A stretch of 42,957 bases of DNA, taken from assembly GCA_945609985.1 (NCBI GenBank), contig CALYZQ010000010.1, forward strand, positions 1-42,957. The letters are read 5' to 3'. The DNA is from an uncultured Lachnospiraceae bacterium (GTDB taxonomy: Bacteria; Bacillota; Clostridia; Lachnospirales; Lachnospiraceae). A program made the position numbers and the translations under genes. Shown here piece after piece: positions 1-9,465 of the stretch (positions are counted from its first letter, which is position 1; each line of letters starts with the position of its first letter). A model generated the notes under the pieces. That model worked only from the letters and a program-made list of their open reading frames with translations. It searched no databases and had not been told where the DNA came from.

Positions 1-14
1 GCGGCAACTCTGAT

Positions 15-43
15 AGAATATCACATGTCGCTTCCCTTGTCAA
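15..43 (-). promoter_or_regulatory. Sigma-70-type promoter reading leftward out of the window
   Basis: Minus strand: TTGACA (38-43), 17-nt spacer, TATTCT (15-20). Confidence 0.6.
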
Positions 44-75
44 CAACTTTTTTAAATTATTTATAAATCTTTTCC

Positions 76-97
76 CACCTCCATTTGGCGGTGGAAT
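76..97. terminator. Possible stem-loop terminator downstream of cvpA
   Basis: Minus strand CCACCGCC-AAAT-GGAGGTGG with one mismatch; A/T-rich flanks but no clean U tract. Confidence 0.35.
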
Positions 98-211
98 TTT
101 ATTATAGCACCGGATAAATTTATTTGTCAATCATGTTTCGCTATTTTTTATTCAATTAAAGTAATTTAAAACGCCCGGCTCAAAATTCTCCAAGAGCACA
201 GGCGCTTTGTA

Positions 212-715
212 CTACATTATTGTATTAAAATCAATTTTGGAACTGACACTTTCCAGCAGATATGCCAAATAATTATTCTCATAAAACCAAAGCAAAACAT
301 TACTTTCCTTTGTATATGATACGATTTGGGTTCCTATTGCTCCCAGATCCATTAGCATAACAAATGTATAAAGTGTCCAAAGAATCAGAATTGTTTCTAA
401 AATTCCGACTACGATTCCCAAAAGCTTGTCCGCCCAGCTTACTAGCGGAAGCTTAACAACCAGCTTTGCCGAAAAGAACAAAATACCTAAGAGGTGATGT
501 ACAACAGCAATAATTATCAAAAGAATAATTACCAATGCTACATTAACATATTTTTTATCAAAGTAATTACTTACGCCATTTGCCAGCAATGCCAGTACGA
601 TGCACAATATGATTAAAGAAACAAAAGAGATAATCTCTTTTACCATGCCGCGCTTATAGCCATCTCTTATTTTGCATATGAGCAAAACCAAAACAATTAT
701 TAACAATATATTCAT
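212..715 (-). CDS. CvpA family membrane protein
   Basis: 167 aa, several TM segments, N-terminal pattern (KIRDGYKRGMVKEIISF) typical of CvpA. Confidence 0.75.
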   Translation of the reverse strand: MNILLIIVLVLLICKIRDGYKRGMVKEIISFVSLIILCIVLALLANGVSNYFDKKYVNVALVIILLIIIAVVHHLLGILFFSAKLVVKLPLVSWADKLLGIVVGILETILILWTLYTFVMLMDLGAIGTQIVSYTKESNVLLWFYENNYLAYLLESVSSKIDFNTIM

Positions 716-742
716 TTGTTTCCTCCTGTACTATCCGACAGA

Positions 743-1939
743 TTATTTTAACTGTATCGTATCTATGGAAGCATCCGTAACCAGCAGGAATTTATATGCC
801 CTGTTGGTCGGCAACATCAGATTAACTGTTTTCGTAAAACTACCGCTGTACTTTTCTGTTCCCTCTAATGTCATAATCATACATTCCGTCTCATTGTAAA
901 CTGCGAAACAATCTTTTCCAAAAAAGAGTTGTCTGTAATCTAAATCAAAATAATAAGTCCCTACTCTCTTTCCATCCGTTCCGTACACTTCTAATTTATA
1001 TGTACTTTCCGGTTTGTCCGAAAGGAAAACAATTCCTATGTAATTCTCATCGTAAAAAACAGACCGCACTTCATTTTCATAGAAATAGATCGCCTCTTGA
1101 GTAGGTTTCTGGCTTCCCTTGTATATCATAAGGCTGCTGTCACTCACTGCAAAAGCTGTACTGTCATTCATAAAATGCAGTTCCGGAACAAGTTGGTCCG
1201 TATAAATATGCGTACTCACCAGATAATCGCTCTGATTAGCTCCAACCGGTCCAAAATTATAGAACACCACGTTGCTCTTCAGTTCACCGGCATCCACATA
1301 AATATAACTGACTGCCAATAAATCTCCACTAGGAGATAAACTGATTGCCGCAGGATATCCGCTGTCATGCATATGAGTCTGGCCCGTGTATAGCATTTCT
1401 CCGTTTGCATTATAGGTATTAATCCACGTTGTATCTTTGTCTTCCAATATTGCCGTAACAGTTCCGTTTGCGGAAACTGCAATATTCTGTACCGGCATTG
1501 TAGTCGCAATCTGCCCCAGCAATTTATCCGCACTCTGCACATAGATACTTCTGCCGTTATAATCTGCAATAGCCGTCACATCCATACATTTGGCAATCTT
1601 TACATCCTGTATTTCATACGTCTGATTCCATGTCACTGTTCCCTTAGCATTTGTACAATGTGCACCATCCTTGCTATAGGTTAGCACCGAATCACGCAGG
1701 CGTATGTCTATCGCATCCGCAGCCTTCTCTCTCGGAATGGAGGAAAGCGTTTCATATCCCGTAAAAATCCGCCTGTTATATTGTACGATGACCAACGCTA
1801 TCACCGCTGCAATAATCACAAGCACCAAAAGAATTCTATATACAGTAGCCAGCTTATGACGGGTAATCTTATTTCGATAATCACCCTTTGCTTTTTCCCG
1901 CTTCTCTTTTTCCTTTAAATAATCCTTGATATCTGCCAT
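743..1939 (-). CDS. DUF5711-like, single-TM beta-propeller-type protein
   Basis: 398 aa, N-terminal TM anchor followed by a repetitive beta-rich ectodomain; family assignment from recall. Confidence 0.6.
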   Translation of the reverse strand: MADIKDYLKEKEKREKAKGDYRNKITRHKLATVYRILLVLVIIAAVIALVIVQYNRRIFTGYETLSSIPREKAADAIDIRLRDSVLTYSKDGAHCTNAKGTVTWNQTYEIQDVKIAKCMDVTAIADYNGRSIYVQSADKLLGQIATTMPVQNIAVSANGTVTAILEDKDTTWINTYNANGEMLYTGQTHMHDSGYPAAISLSPSGDLLAVSYIYVDAGELKSNVVFYNFGPVGANQSDYLVSTHIYTDQLVPELHFMNDSTAFAVSDSSLMIYKGSQKPTQEAIYFYENEVRSVFYDENYIGIVFLSDKPESTYKLEVYGTDGKRVGTYYFDLDYRQLFFGKDCFAVYNETECMIMTLEGTEKYSGSFTKTVNLMLPTNRAYKFLLVTDASIDTIQLK

Positions 1940-2007
1940 GTATTTTACCTTCGCTTTGGCTCTTGGCCGGTATGATGTCTATTGCCATTATATCATAGAT
2001 ACATCAC

Positions 2008-3180
2008 TCATGGTAATAAAATTTTCTCACCCACCTTAATATCATCCGGATTAGAAATCCGATTCAGCTCACATATTTTCTTCACCATCGACTCGTTACC
2101 ATAATTTTTCATACTGATTCCTATCAAAGTATCTCCGCTCTGAATTGTATATGCAATCGGTTGTGCTACTGTTGGTGTTGCCTCCGGTGTAGGAGTCGGG
2201 GTTGGGGTCGGGGTTGGTGTTGGCGTAGGTGTCGGCGTAGGTGTCGGGGGCGGAGTTGGCGTAGGTGTTGGCGTAGGTGTCGGGGTTAGTTCCGTACTCA
2301 CAGGTGACATCCGGTTCTCCTGCTCCAATGCCCGGGTAAGCTCTTCATCCGCCACCAAGGTATCAATCTGCACATTATCGTTATTGGCTTCCACTGCATC
2401 CGGCAGTTTCTGTTCACCCAACCGCTGAAACATCTGCCCTGCAGCTTTCTGCAACTTCAAAACTCCTTCTTCACCACTCAAAAGCGCATAACCAAATACG
2501 CACAGAAGTGCGAAGACTGCTGCAACTGACACCTTCATATGTCTGACTTTTTCTGCAGCACTTTCTTGTCTCTCGGGTTTGAATTGCCTCATGTTTCTAT
2601 AATGACTTTGCCTCTCTTCCCGCTCACCGCCGCGTCGTTCTCCTTGTCTTCTCTCCTCTTGTCGCTTTTCTTCCTGCCTTCTTTCCTCCTGGCGCCTTTT
2701 TACAATATCATATTTTTCACGTTCTACAACCTCCGGCTGAATTTCCTCCTTGCGGACATCCAGCATATACGCAAGCATGCTGTCATTTTTTTCATAAAAT
2801 TGTGCATATCCCGATATGTACCTGCAAATTCCCTGTTCACAGACGTGGAAACCTTCTATCATCTCTCCGTCGAGGATACGGTAACCTAAGAATTCTAATT
2901 CTTCAAAATAATTTCTTCGCAGGCGTTCAATTTCCTGATGTTGCGCCTGTGATAAGTGTCGCGTTTCCCTCTGTAAAAAATCCAATTTGGCTGCTCCGTA
3001 AAAAAACAGATATGAAACGCCCTCCTCTTCTTTACGCACACCATATAATGCCACTGCCAGTTCCTTGTTCTGCGCCATATGGTTCAGCTGCTTCATATAG
3101 GATACAACATAATCCTCTACATAAATTTTTACATTGTTATCTGCTTGTCCGATTTGTGTAATATTTTTTGGTAATTCCAT
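2008..3180 (-). CDS. LysM-domain protein with charged and Pro-Thr linkers (likely start at MELPKN, 3180)
   Basis: C-terminal LysM (YTIQSGDTLIGISMKNYGNESMVKKICELNRISNPDDIKVGEKILLP); central TM; (PT)n tract; SD GGGAGGTG upstream of 3180. Confidence 0.85.
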   Translation of the reverse strand: MELPKNITQIGQADNNVKIYVEDYVVSYMKQLNHMAQNKELAVALYGVRKEEEGVSYLFFYGAAKLDFLQRETRHLSQAQHQEIERLRRNYFEELEFLGYRILDGEMIEGFHVCEQGICRYISGYAQFYEKNDSMLAYMLDVRKEEIQPEVVEREKYDIVKRRQEERRQEEKRQEERRQGERRGGEREERQSHYRNMRQFKPERQESAAEKVRHMKVSVAAVFALLCVFGYALLSGEEGVLKLQKAAGQMFQRLGEQKLPDAVEANNDNVQIDTLVADEELTRALEQENRMSPVSTELTPTPTPTPTPTPPPTPTPTPTPTPTPTPTPTPTPEATPTVAQPIAYTIQSGDTLIGISMKNYGNESMVKKICELNRISNPDDIKVGEKILLP

Positions 3181-3188
3181 ATAAAAAC

Positions 3189-3233
3189 ACCTCCCATGCC
3201 GTTTTCCTCCATAATAACATTGGCATGGGAGGT
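3189..3233 (-). promoter_or_regulatory. Perfect 12-bp inverted repeat that includes the Shine-Dalgarno of the LysM gene
   Basis: ACCTCCCATGCC (3189-3200) and GGCATGGGAGGT (3222-3233); on the minus strand the second arm contains GGGAGGT just before ATG at 3180. Confidence 0.75.
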
Positions 3234-3281
3234 ATTTTATCATTCTTTGTCGTCGTAATTTAAAAAGTGCTCGACAAAATT

Positions 3282-4322
3282 TTATTCAAAACGATATACA
3301 GTCACGGAATCATATTCCTTACCTTCTCCGAAAATGCAGGAAGGGAAGGAAGGCTGATGTGCCGTGTCAGGGTAATACTGGGTCTCAAGGCATAAGCCGC
3401 CGCGTCTTGCATAGGCTGCACCATTCTTACCGGTCTGTGGCGAAATAGCGTTACCTGCATAGAACTGTACGCCGGGCAGATTGGTGTAGGCCTTCATCAC
3501 TCTGCCACTCTTGGGGCCTTTTACTACAGCAAACTCTCTAAGCTCACCATCCCATCCGTCAATTACCCAGTTGTGGTCATAGCCGCCTGTCATCTTAATC
3601 TGCATGAAGTCTTCTCTGATATCTCTGCCGATTTCCTTAGCAGTTGTGAAGTCCATAATGGTTCCCGCAACAGGAGCAATCTCACCTGTGGGAATCGCGC
3701 CCATTACAATCGGAGTATAATTAGACGCATTCAACTGAAGTTCATGTCCCTCGATGCTTCCACTGTCATGTCCATCCAAATTGAAATATGTATGATTGGT
3801 AAGATTCAAAATAGTCTTCTTATCACTGCTTCCATGATAATGAAGGGTCAGTGCATTCTCTTCATCCAATGTATAGGTCACCTGTACCTTTTTGTTACCG
3901 GGGAAGCCCATATTGCCGTCAGCATCCTCAAGAGAGAATGTGACACCATTGTCGCAAATCTTTGCATCCCACAAAGCCTTGTGATAACCCTTAAAGAAAT
4001 CGCTATGTAAGTTATTGGGTCCGTCATTTACTGCAAGCTGATAGGTCGTGCCATCCACCTCAAAGCTTGCCCCACCGATACGGTTTGCGCTGGGTCCGAT
4101 AACTGCGCCAAAGAAACAGCCATTTCTAAAATAGTCTTCTGCCTTGTCGTAACCCAATACCACATCTGCCACCTGTCCGTTCTTGTCCGGTACAAGTAAG
4201 TTAACAATGATTGCACCAAGATTGGTCAAATCCACCTGCATACCTTTGCTGTTTTTAATGCTGTACAACATAATCTCCTGACCGTCAGGAGTTTTTCCAA
4301 ATACTTTTGTCTCTACTGACAT
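3282..4322 (-). CDS. galM: Galactose mutarotase (aldose 1-epimerase)
   Basis: 346 aa; NRIGGASFEVDG, NLTNHTYFNLDGH, GAYARRGGLCLETQYYPD motifs. Confidence 0.93.
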   Translation of the reverse strand: MSVETKVFGKTPDGQEIMLYSIKNSKGMQVDLTNLGAIIVNLLVPDKNGQVADVVLGYDKAEDYFRNGCFFGAVIGPSANRIGGASFEVDGTTYQLAVNDGPNNLHSDFFKGYHKALWDAKICDNGVTFSLEDADGNMGFPGNKKVQVTYTLDEENALTLHYHGSSDKKTILNLTNHTYFNLDGHDSGSIEGHELQLNASNYTPIVMGAIPTGEIAPVAGTIMDFTTAKEIGRDIREDFMQIKMTGGYDHNWVIDGWDGELREFAVVKGPKSGRVMKAYTNLPGVQFYAGNAISPQTGKNGAAYARRGGLCLETQYYPDTAHQPSFPSCIFGEGKEYDSVTVYRFE

Positions 4323-4339
4323 TTTGCTACCTCCATGAT

Positions 4340-4936
4340 TTATAATTCTACTCTGCCCTCAAGTGCACGGAGCAGGGTAACTTCATCAATATATTCCAAA
4401 TCACCACCCACCGGCACACCGCTTGCAATTCTGGTGACTTTTATCCCTGTGGGCTTTATCAGCTTGCTGATATACATTGCGGTAGTCTCGCCCTCTAAAC
4501 TGGAGTTGGTGGCAATAATCACTTCCTCCACATCCTCCTGCAACCGCTCCATCAGCTCCTTTAATTTAATATCGCCGGGACCAATACCAATCATGGGAGA
4601 AATCGCACCATGCAGGACATGATATACGCCCTCATATTTACCGGTCTTCTCATAGGCCGCCAAATCTCTGGTATTCTCCACCACCATAATCAATCTGTGA
4701 TTGCGTCTGTCATTAGCGCACACCGGACAAACATCTCTGTCCGTTAAGGTGTAACACTCCTTGCAGTAACGCACGTTTGCCTTGGCCTCCATCATTACAT
4801 TCGCCAACCGGTTCACCTTGTCCTGTGGCATGTTGATTAAATGGAACGCCAGGCGTTGGGCTGATTTAGAGCCGATACCGGGCAATGCCGCAAGCTCTTC
4901 TATTAATTTATTGATATGTCCGCTATACATATCCAT
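4340..4936 (-). CDS. recR: Recombination mediator RecR
   Basis: 198 aa; LPGIGSKSAQRLAFHL, CX2C-X9-CX2C zinc finger, TOPRIM region. Confidence 0.97.
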   Translation of the reverse strand: MDMYSGHINKLIEELAALPGIGSKSAQRLAFHLINMPQDKVNRLANVMMEAKANVRYCKECYTLTDRDVCPVCANDRRNHRLIMVVENTRDLAAYEKTGKYEGVYHVLHGAISPMIGIGPGDIKLKELMERLQEDVEEVIIATNSSLEGETTAMYISKLIKPTGIKVTRIASGVPVGGDLEYIDEVTLLRALEGRVEL

Positions 4937-5295
4937 TAGAAAGGAAATCCTCCGCCGAATCCGCCTGTCATCCTGCCCATAAGCTCTGCACTTGCATCCT
5001 CTGCCTGACGAAGAGCCTCATTGGTAGCAGCCACAATTAAATCCTGAAGCATCTCGATATCATCGGGGTCTACAACCTCCTCTGAAAGCTTCACGCTTAC
5101 AATCTCCTTCTTGCCGTTTACGGTAACAGACACCGCACCGCCGCCTGCTGCCGCAGTGAACTCCTTGGTCTCTAATTCCTTCTGTCCTTCCTCCATCTGA
5201 CGCTGCATTCTCTGTGCCTGCTTCATCAGATTATTCATATTACCGGGCATACCGCCGGGAAATCCTCCACGTTTTGCCATAATACTATCCTCCAA
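4936..5295 (-). CDS. YbaB/EbfC family nucleoid-associated protein (likely start at MAKRGGFPGG)
   Basis: 119 aa; GFPGGMPGNMNNLMKQAQRMQRQMEE; located between recR and dnaX. Confidence 0.95.
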   Translation of the reverse strand: MEDSIMAKRGGFPGGMPGNMNNLMKQAQRMQRQMEEGQKELETKEFTAAAGGGAVSVTVNGKKEIVSVKLSEEVVDPDDIEMLQDLIVAATNEALRQAEDASAELMGRMTGGFGGGFPF

Positions 5296-5380
5296 AATAT
5301 ATTATCGTCAGCACCAAATGCGCTCCACAACTTTGATTGTAACATCTTGCAGCATTATCCTGCAAGGAAAAAATATCTTT

Positions 5381-6955
5381 CTATTCCTCTTCCTCAATAT
5401 CCATATTAATTAACCTTGAAAGGTCAGGATAATTGTCCTCAAATTCCCTCTCGCTGTTGACTGTCTGAATAGAAACCTCCACTTCTTTGCCGGAAAAATC
5501 TGCAAGAAGAAGCTGTAGCTGTTCCTTGTTGGATGGATTCTGTGTAAAGTAATCGGAACTCACACCATCCTCCATCACCAGTAACAGACGGTTATCTCCT
5601 CCCAAACTCAGCTTTGCAGTCTTCATATGCATTTTCATGGGATTTTCCGCACTTCCCACAATTGCAGGCCACTTGGAAACAATCGCTTTGATATCTTCGG
5701 GTATTGCTTTGGGGAGCTCCGGTCTTGGCTTTTTAGGTGCTGTAGCACCCTGCACAGGCGCCGCGCCTTCTGCTACTGCTACAACCACACCGTTTTCCAC
5801 CTTATCCTCCACCTGACGGATTCTGTCAATCAGTGCCTCCCGACTGACCTCCATATCCGGTTTACACAGCTTAATCAACGCAATCTCTACCAGAATACGC
5901 TTTTGAGAAGCATATTTAATCTGTCCGGACAATTCAGAAAAAATGTGAATATAACGGACTATCCTGTCCGCATCCACCATCTGCGCCTCTTCCTTCAACC
6001 GGGCAAGGTTGTCCGTGGACATATCTATAACATCCTCCAGATTATCAGAAGCCTGTACCAGTAAAAGGTTTCGTAAATACCATGTAAAATCCGTAACAAA
6101 CTGACTAAGCTCTCTTCCTTGCATTACTATATCTTCCAAAAGTTCAACGCATCCCAACACATTCCGGTCAAGCACATGGCGGAGCAGTGTACTGAATACT
6201 CCCGTATCTACCGCTCCCAACACATCAAGCACCTTATCATAGGTAAGCTCTTTGCCAAGGTGGAATGCAATACACTGATCCAAAAGGCTGAGCGCATCAC
6301 GCATGGAACCATCGGCCACTTTTGCAATATATCGCAGTGCACGCTCCTCCACCGACACACTCTCCGCATCAATCAATGTCTGCATGCGATTTGTAATGGT
6401 ATCTATGGAAATACGTTTGAAATCATATCTCTGGCATCTGGATAAAATCGTAATAGGAAGCTTGTGCACCTCCGTAGTTGCCAGTATAAAGATCACATAT
6501 GAGGGTGGCTCCTCCAAGGTCTTTAAAAGTGCATTAAAAGCACCTATAGAAAGCATATGTACCTCATCGATAATATAAACCTTGTATTTGCCTTCCGCAG
6601 GAGAATAGGAAACCTCCTCCACAATCTCACGAATATTATCTACACCATTGTTGGACGCAGCATCAATCTCAATAACATTCATGCTTGCCCCCGCCGCTAT
6701 GGCACGACAGATACGACAGTCCCCACAGGGACCGTCCTCTGTGGGGTTCTCGCAATTCACTGTTTTCGCAAGTATTTTTGCTACCGTTGTTTTGCCGGTC
6801 CCTCTGGTTCCGGTAAAAAGATACGCATGCCCGATTCGATTCGCCTTTATCTGATTTTTCAGTGTAGTAACGATATGATCCTGCCCCTTCACATCCGCGA
6901 AGGTATCCGGGCGGAACTTTCGGTATAGCGCTGTATAAGACATAACAACCTCCAT
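5381..6955 (-). CDS. dnaX: DNA polymerase III subunit gamma/tau
   Basis: 524 aa; YRKFRPDTFADVKGQDHI, GTRGTGKTTVAKILAK, zinc module, DEVHMLS, SRCQRYDFKRI. Confidence 0.97.
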   Translation of the reverse strand: MEVVMSYTALYRKFRPDTFADVKGQDHIVTTLKNQIKANRIGHAYLFTGTRGTGKTTVAKILAKTVNCENPTEDGPCGDCRICRAIAAGASMNVIEIDAASNNGVDNIREIVEEVSYSPAEGKYKVYIIDEVHMLSIGAFNALLKTLEEPPSYVIFILATTEVHKLPITILSRCQRYDFKRISIDTITNRMQTLIDAESVSVEERALRYIAKVADGSMRDALSLLDQCIAFHLGKELTYDKVLDVLGAVDTGVFSTLLRHVLDRNVLGCVELLEDIVMQGRELSQFVTDFTWYLRNLLLVQASDNLEDVIDMSTDNLARLKEEAQMVDADRIVRYIHIFSELSGQIKYASQKRILVEIALIKLCKPDMEVSREALIDRIRQVEDKVENGVVVAVAEGAAPVQGATAPKKPRPELPKAIPEDIKAIVSKWPAIVGSAENPMKMHMKTAKLSLGGDNRLLLVMEDGVSSDYFTQNPSNKEQLQLLLADFSGKEVEVSIQTVNSEREFEDNYPDLSRLINMDIEEEE

Positions 6956-6990
6956 ATGCAGTGCCTGTCATCGGCACCGCAGTGTATTCT

Positions 6991-8064
6991 TTAATCTCCG
7001 AAGCTGATTCCCAAAAGCTTGGCTTCTTTTACGATGGACGCATCCGGAGATACCATCTTAAGCTTTCCTGCCACATCCTCAAGGGGAACTCTTACAATCT
7101 CTCTGTTTTTGTAACCTACCATAAATCCATACTTGCCTTCTAAAATCAACTTACCTGCCTCAGAACCGAGTCGGCTTGCAAACACACGGTCATAAGGGCA
7201 GGGGCTTCCACCTCTTTGCATATGTCCGGGAACCGTAACTCGCACCTCTCTGCCTGTCTTTTCCTGAATCAGGGCAGCCACTTCATAGGAAACGGAAGGA
7301 TAAGGATATTTCTTCATCTTCTCCTTAAATTCCTTCTTGGAAAGCTTGGCATCCTTCTTGGAAATTGCACCCTCTGCCACTGCAATAATAGTGAAACGGC
7401 AGCCCTTCTTATCACGCTCTTCTATCTTATCAATCACCTTATCAATATCATAAGGAATCTCAGGAATCAAAATGATGTCCGCACCGCTGGCCATACCCGC
7501 ATTCAACGTAAGCCAACCCACCTTATGGCCCATAACCTCCACAATAAATACTCTGCCGTGGGATGCTGCTGTGGTATGGATGCAGTCAATGGCATTAGTC
7601 GCAATGTCAACCGCGCTCTGGAAACCGAAGGTCATGTCAGTGCCCCATAAATCGTTGTCTATAGTCTTGGGCAGCGTTACCACATTCAATCCCTCCTGAC
7701 GAAGCAGGTTGGCTGTCTTATGAGTACCGTTTCCACCTAAAATTACCAGACAGTCCAGCTGAAGCTTGTAATAATTCTGCTTCATGGCCTCCACCTTATT
7801 CAAGCCATTCTCATCAGGGTCCTGGATGGTCTTAAAAGGTGTACGGGACGTTCCCAGAATTGTACCTCCCTTCGTCAGTATTCCGGAAAAATCATTTCCG
7901 GTCAGCATACAAAATTTACCGTAAATCAAGCCCTTATATCCGTCTAAAAAACCATAAATCTCAACCTCTTCACCACTGTGGTCAAGGGTCTTTACAACGC
8001 CTCTCATTGCTGCATTTAATGCCTGACAATCTCCACCACTGGTTAACATACCGATTCTCTTCAT
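6991..8064 (-). CDS. 6-phosphofructokinase (likely start MKRIGMLTSGGD, 8064)
   Basis: GGDCQALNAAMRG, GGNGTHKTA, PKTIDNDLWGTD, RGGSPCPYDR; SD GGAGG upstream of 8064. Confidence 0.93.
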   Translation of the reverse strand: MKRIGMLTSGGDCQALNAAMRGVVKTLDHSGEEVEIYGFLDGYKGLIYGKFCMLTGNDFSGILTKGGTILGTSRTPFKTIQDPDENGLNKVEAMKQNYYKLQLDCLVILGGNGTHKTANLLRQEGLNVVTLPKTIDNDLWGTDMTFGFQSAVDIATNAIDCIHTTAASHGRVFIVEVMGHKVGWLTLNAGMASGADIILIPEIPYDIDKVIDKIEERDKKGCRFTIIAVAEGAISKKDAKLSKKEFKEKMKKYPYPSVSYEVAALIQEKTGREVRVTVPGHMQRGGSPCPYDRVFASRLGSEAGKLILEGKYGFMVGYKNREIVRVPLEDVAGKLKMVSPDASIVKEAKLLGISFGD

Positions 8065-8202
8065 GCGTTCCTCCATTCCGCCGCCCCGAGGGCAGCCTTT
8101 TCGATGCAATTTATATCTAACATTATAACCCATAATCGCTACGGTTACAACTTATACAAGGGCATTTTCAGATTAATTTTTGAAATAATTACCTTGTAAC
8201 AC

Positions 8203-8231
8203 TTGTCAAAAAAACACTTTTCCATTACAAT
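8203..8231 (+). promoter_or_regulatory. Promoter for tRNA-Ser
   Basis: TTGTCA (8203-8208), 17-nt spacer, TACAAT (8226-8231), immediately upstream of the tRNA. Confidence 0.65.
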
Positions 8232-8253
8232 GAACTAGGCTGTAATATGCCAC

Positions 8254-8341
8254 GGAGATGTACCCAAGTGGTTGAAGGGTCCGGATTCGAAATCCGGTAG
8301 GTCGGTTCGCCGGCGCATGGGTTCAAATCCCATCATCTCCG
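8254..8341 (+). tRNA. tRNA-Ser (CGA)
   Basis: 88 nt, 7-bp acceptor GGAGATG/CATCTCC, anticodon loop TTCGAAA, long variable arm, GGTTCAAATCC T arm. Confidence 0.95.
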
Positions 8342-8359
8342 CTCATATCCAAAACGAAA

Positions 8360-8389
8360 GAAGTAGGACTTATGCCCGGCTTCTTTTTT
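8360..8389 (+). terminator. Terminator after tRNA-Ser
   Basis: GAAGTAGG...CCCGGCTTC imperfect stem followed by TTTTTT. Confidence 0.65.
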
Positions 8390-8466
8390 ATCAACATTTT
8401 CAAAACATGTATTTTGTGCCCGCAAATCGCTAAACTATATATAAATGACTATTTAGGAGGCACTCT

Positions 8467-9465
8467 ATGAAAATTTTATTTTACGATACCAAGAGCTATG
8501 ACCGGGACTCCTTCGAATCCGCACGTATCAATTACCCGGAAATAGAAATCGAATACCTGAAATCCGATTTGGAACCCCGCACCGCTGCATTGGCAGAAGG
8601 CTTTGATGCGGTATGTGGTTTTGTAAGTTCCAACATCGGCAAACAAACCCTGGAAATCTTACACGCAAAAGGCATCAGGCTGATTCTTCTTCGAAGCGCA
8701 GGCTTTAATAATGTGGACGTGGATACAGCAAAGCAATATGGCATGCGCATCATGCGCGTGCCGGGGTATTCTCCCGAAGCAGTAGCAGAGCACGCCATGG
8801 CTCTGGCTCTTGCATGCAACAGACGCATCTACAAAGCCTACAACAAAGTACGCGAAAATGATTTCAGTTTAAGTGGTCTTATGGGATTTAATCTGTATCA
8901 AAAGACAGCCGGCATCATCGGTACCGGGAAAATCGGTGCTGCCATGTGCCGCATCTGTCATGGATTCGGCATGAAGGTGATTGCCTATGATGTGTACGAA
9001 AACGAATCCCTTAAGGATTTTGTGGAATATGTATCCTTAGAAAAGCTGTTAAAAGAAAGCGATTTGATATCCCTGCACTGCCCCCTGATGGATTCCACCT
9101 ATCATATGATTCAACTGGATACCATCAAACAAATGAAGGATGGTGTGATATTAGTAAATACTTCCCGCGGAGCTTTGGTTAAAACAGACGACTTAATCGA
9201 AGGAATCCGCATGCACAAATTTGCAGGTGTGGGTCTTGATGTGTATGAGGAAGAAACTGATAATGTGTTTGAAGACCGCTCTGATGAAATCCTTAAACAT
9301 TCCACAACTGCAAGACTGCTTTCCTTCCCCAATGTGATGATTACCTCCCACCAGGGCTTCTTTACCAGAGAAGCCTTGCAGTCCATTGCACAAACCACAT
9401 TGCAAAATGCAATGGACTTTCTGGCAGGAATATACGGTCCTAATGATATCATTCAGACTCATTAA
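8467..9465 (+). CDS. D-isomer 2-hydroxyacid dehydrogenase, D-lactate dehydrogenase-like
   Basis: 332 aa; GIIGTGKIGAAMCRI NAD site, LHCPLMDSTYHMI, NTSRGALVKTDDL, YEEETDNVFEDRSDE; SD AGGAGG. Confidence 0.9.
   Translation: MKILFYDTKSYDRDSFESARINYPEIEIEYLKSDLEPRTAALAEGFDAVCGFVSSNIGKQTLEILHAKGIRLILLRSAGFNNVDVDTAKQYGMRIMRVPGYSPEAVAEHAMALALACNRRIYKAYNKVRENDFSLSGLMGFNLYQKTAGIIGTGKIGAAMCRICHGFGMKVIAYDVYENESLKDFVEYVSLEKLLKESDLISLHCPLMDSTYHMIQLDTIKQMKDGVILVNTSRGALVKTDDLIEGIRMHKFAGVGLDVYEEETDNVFEDRSDEILKHSTTARLLSFPNVMITSHQGFFTREALQSIAQTTLQNAMDFLAGIYGPNDIIQTH

Noticed and set aside
2160-2290. The GGTGTTGGCGTA-type repeats as a CRISPR-like or tandem DNA element
   Set aside because: They are in frame within the LysM CDS and encode a Pro-Thr linker, so protein low complexity is the simpler explanation.
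5730-5745. Possible programmed frameshift site in dnaX (CCT AAA AAG)
   Set aside because: The canonical slippery heptamer A AAA AAG is not present (a T precedes AAAAAG), and I did not identify a supporting downstream structure.
5627-6928. Numerous plus-strand ORFs opposite dnaX (5627-6064, 6119-6445, 6303-6578, 6557-6928), and similar antisense ORFs across the window
   Set aside because: They lie antisense to well-recognised conserved genes, have no recognisable domain, and look like chance open frames.
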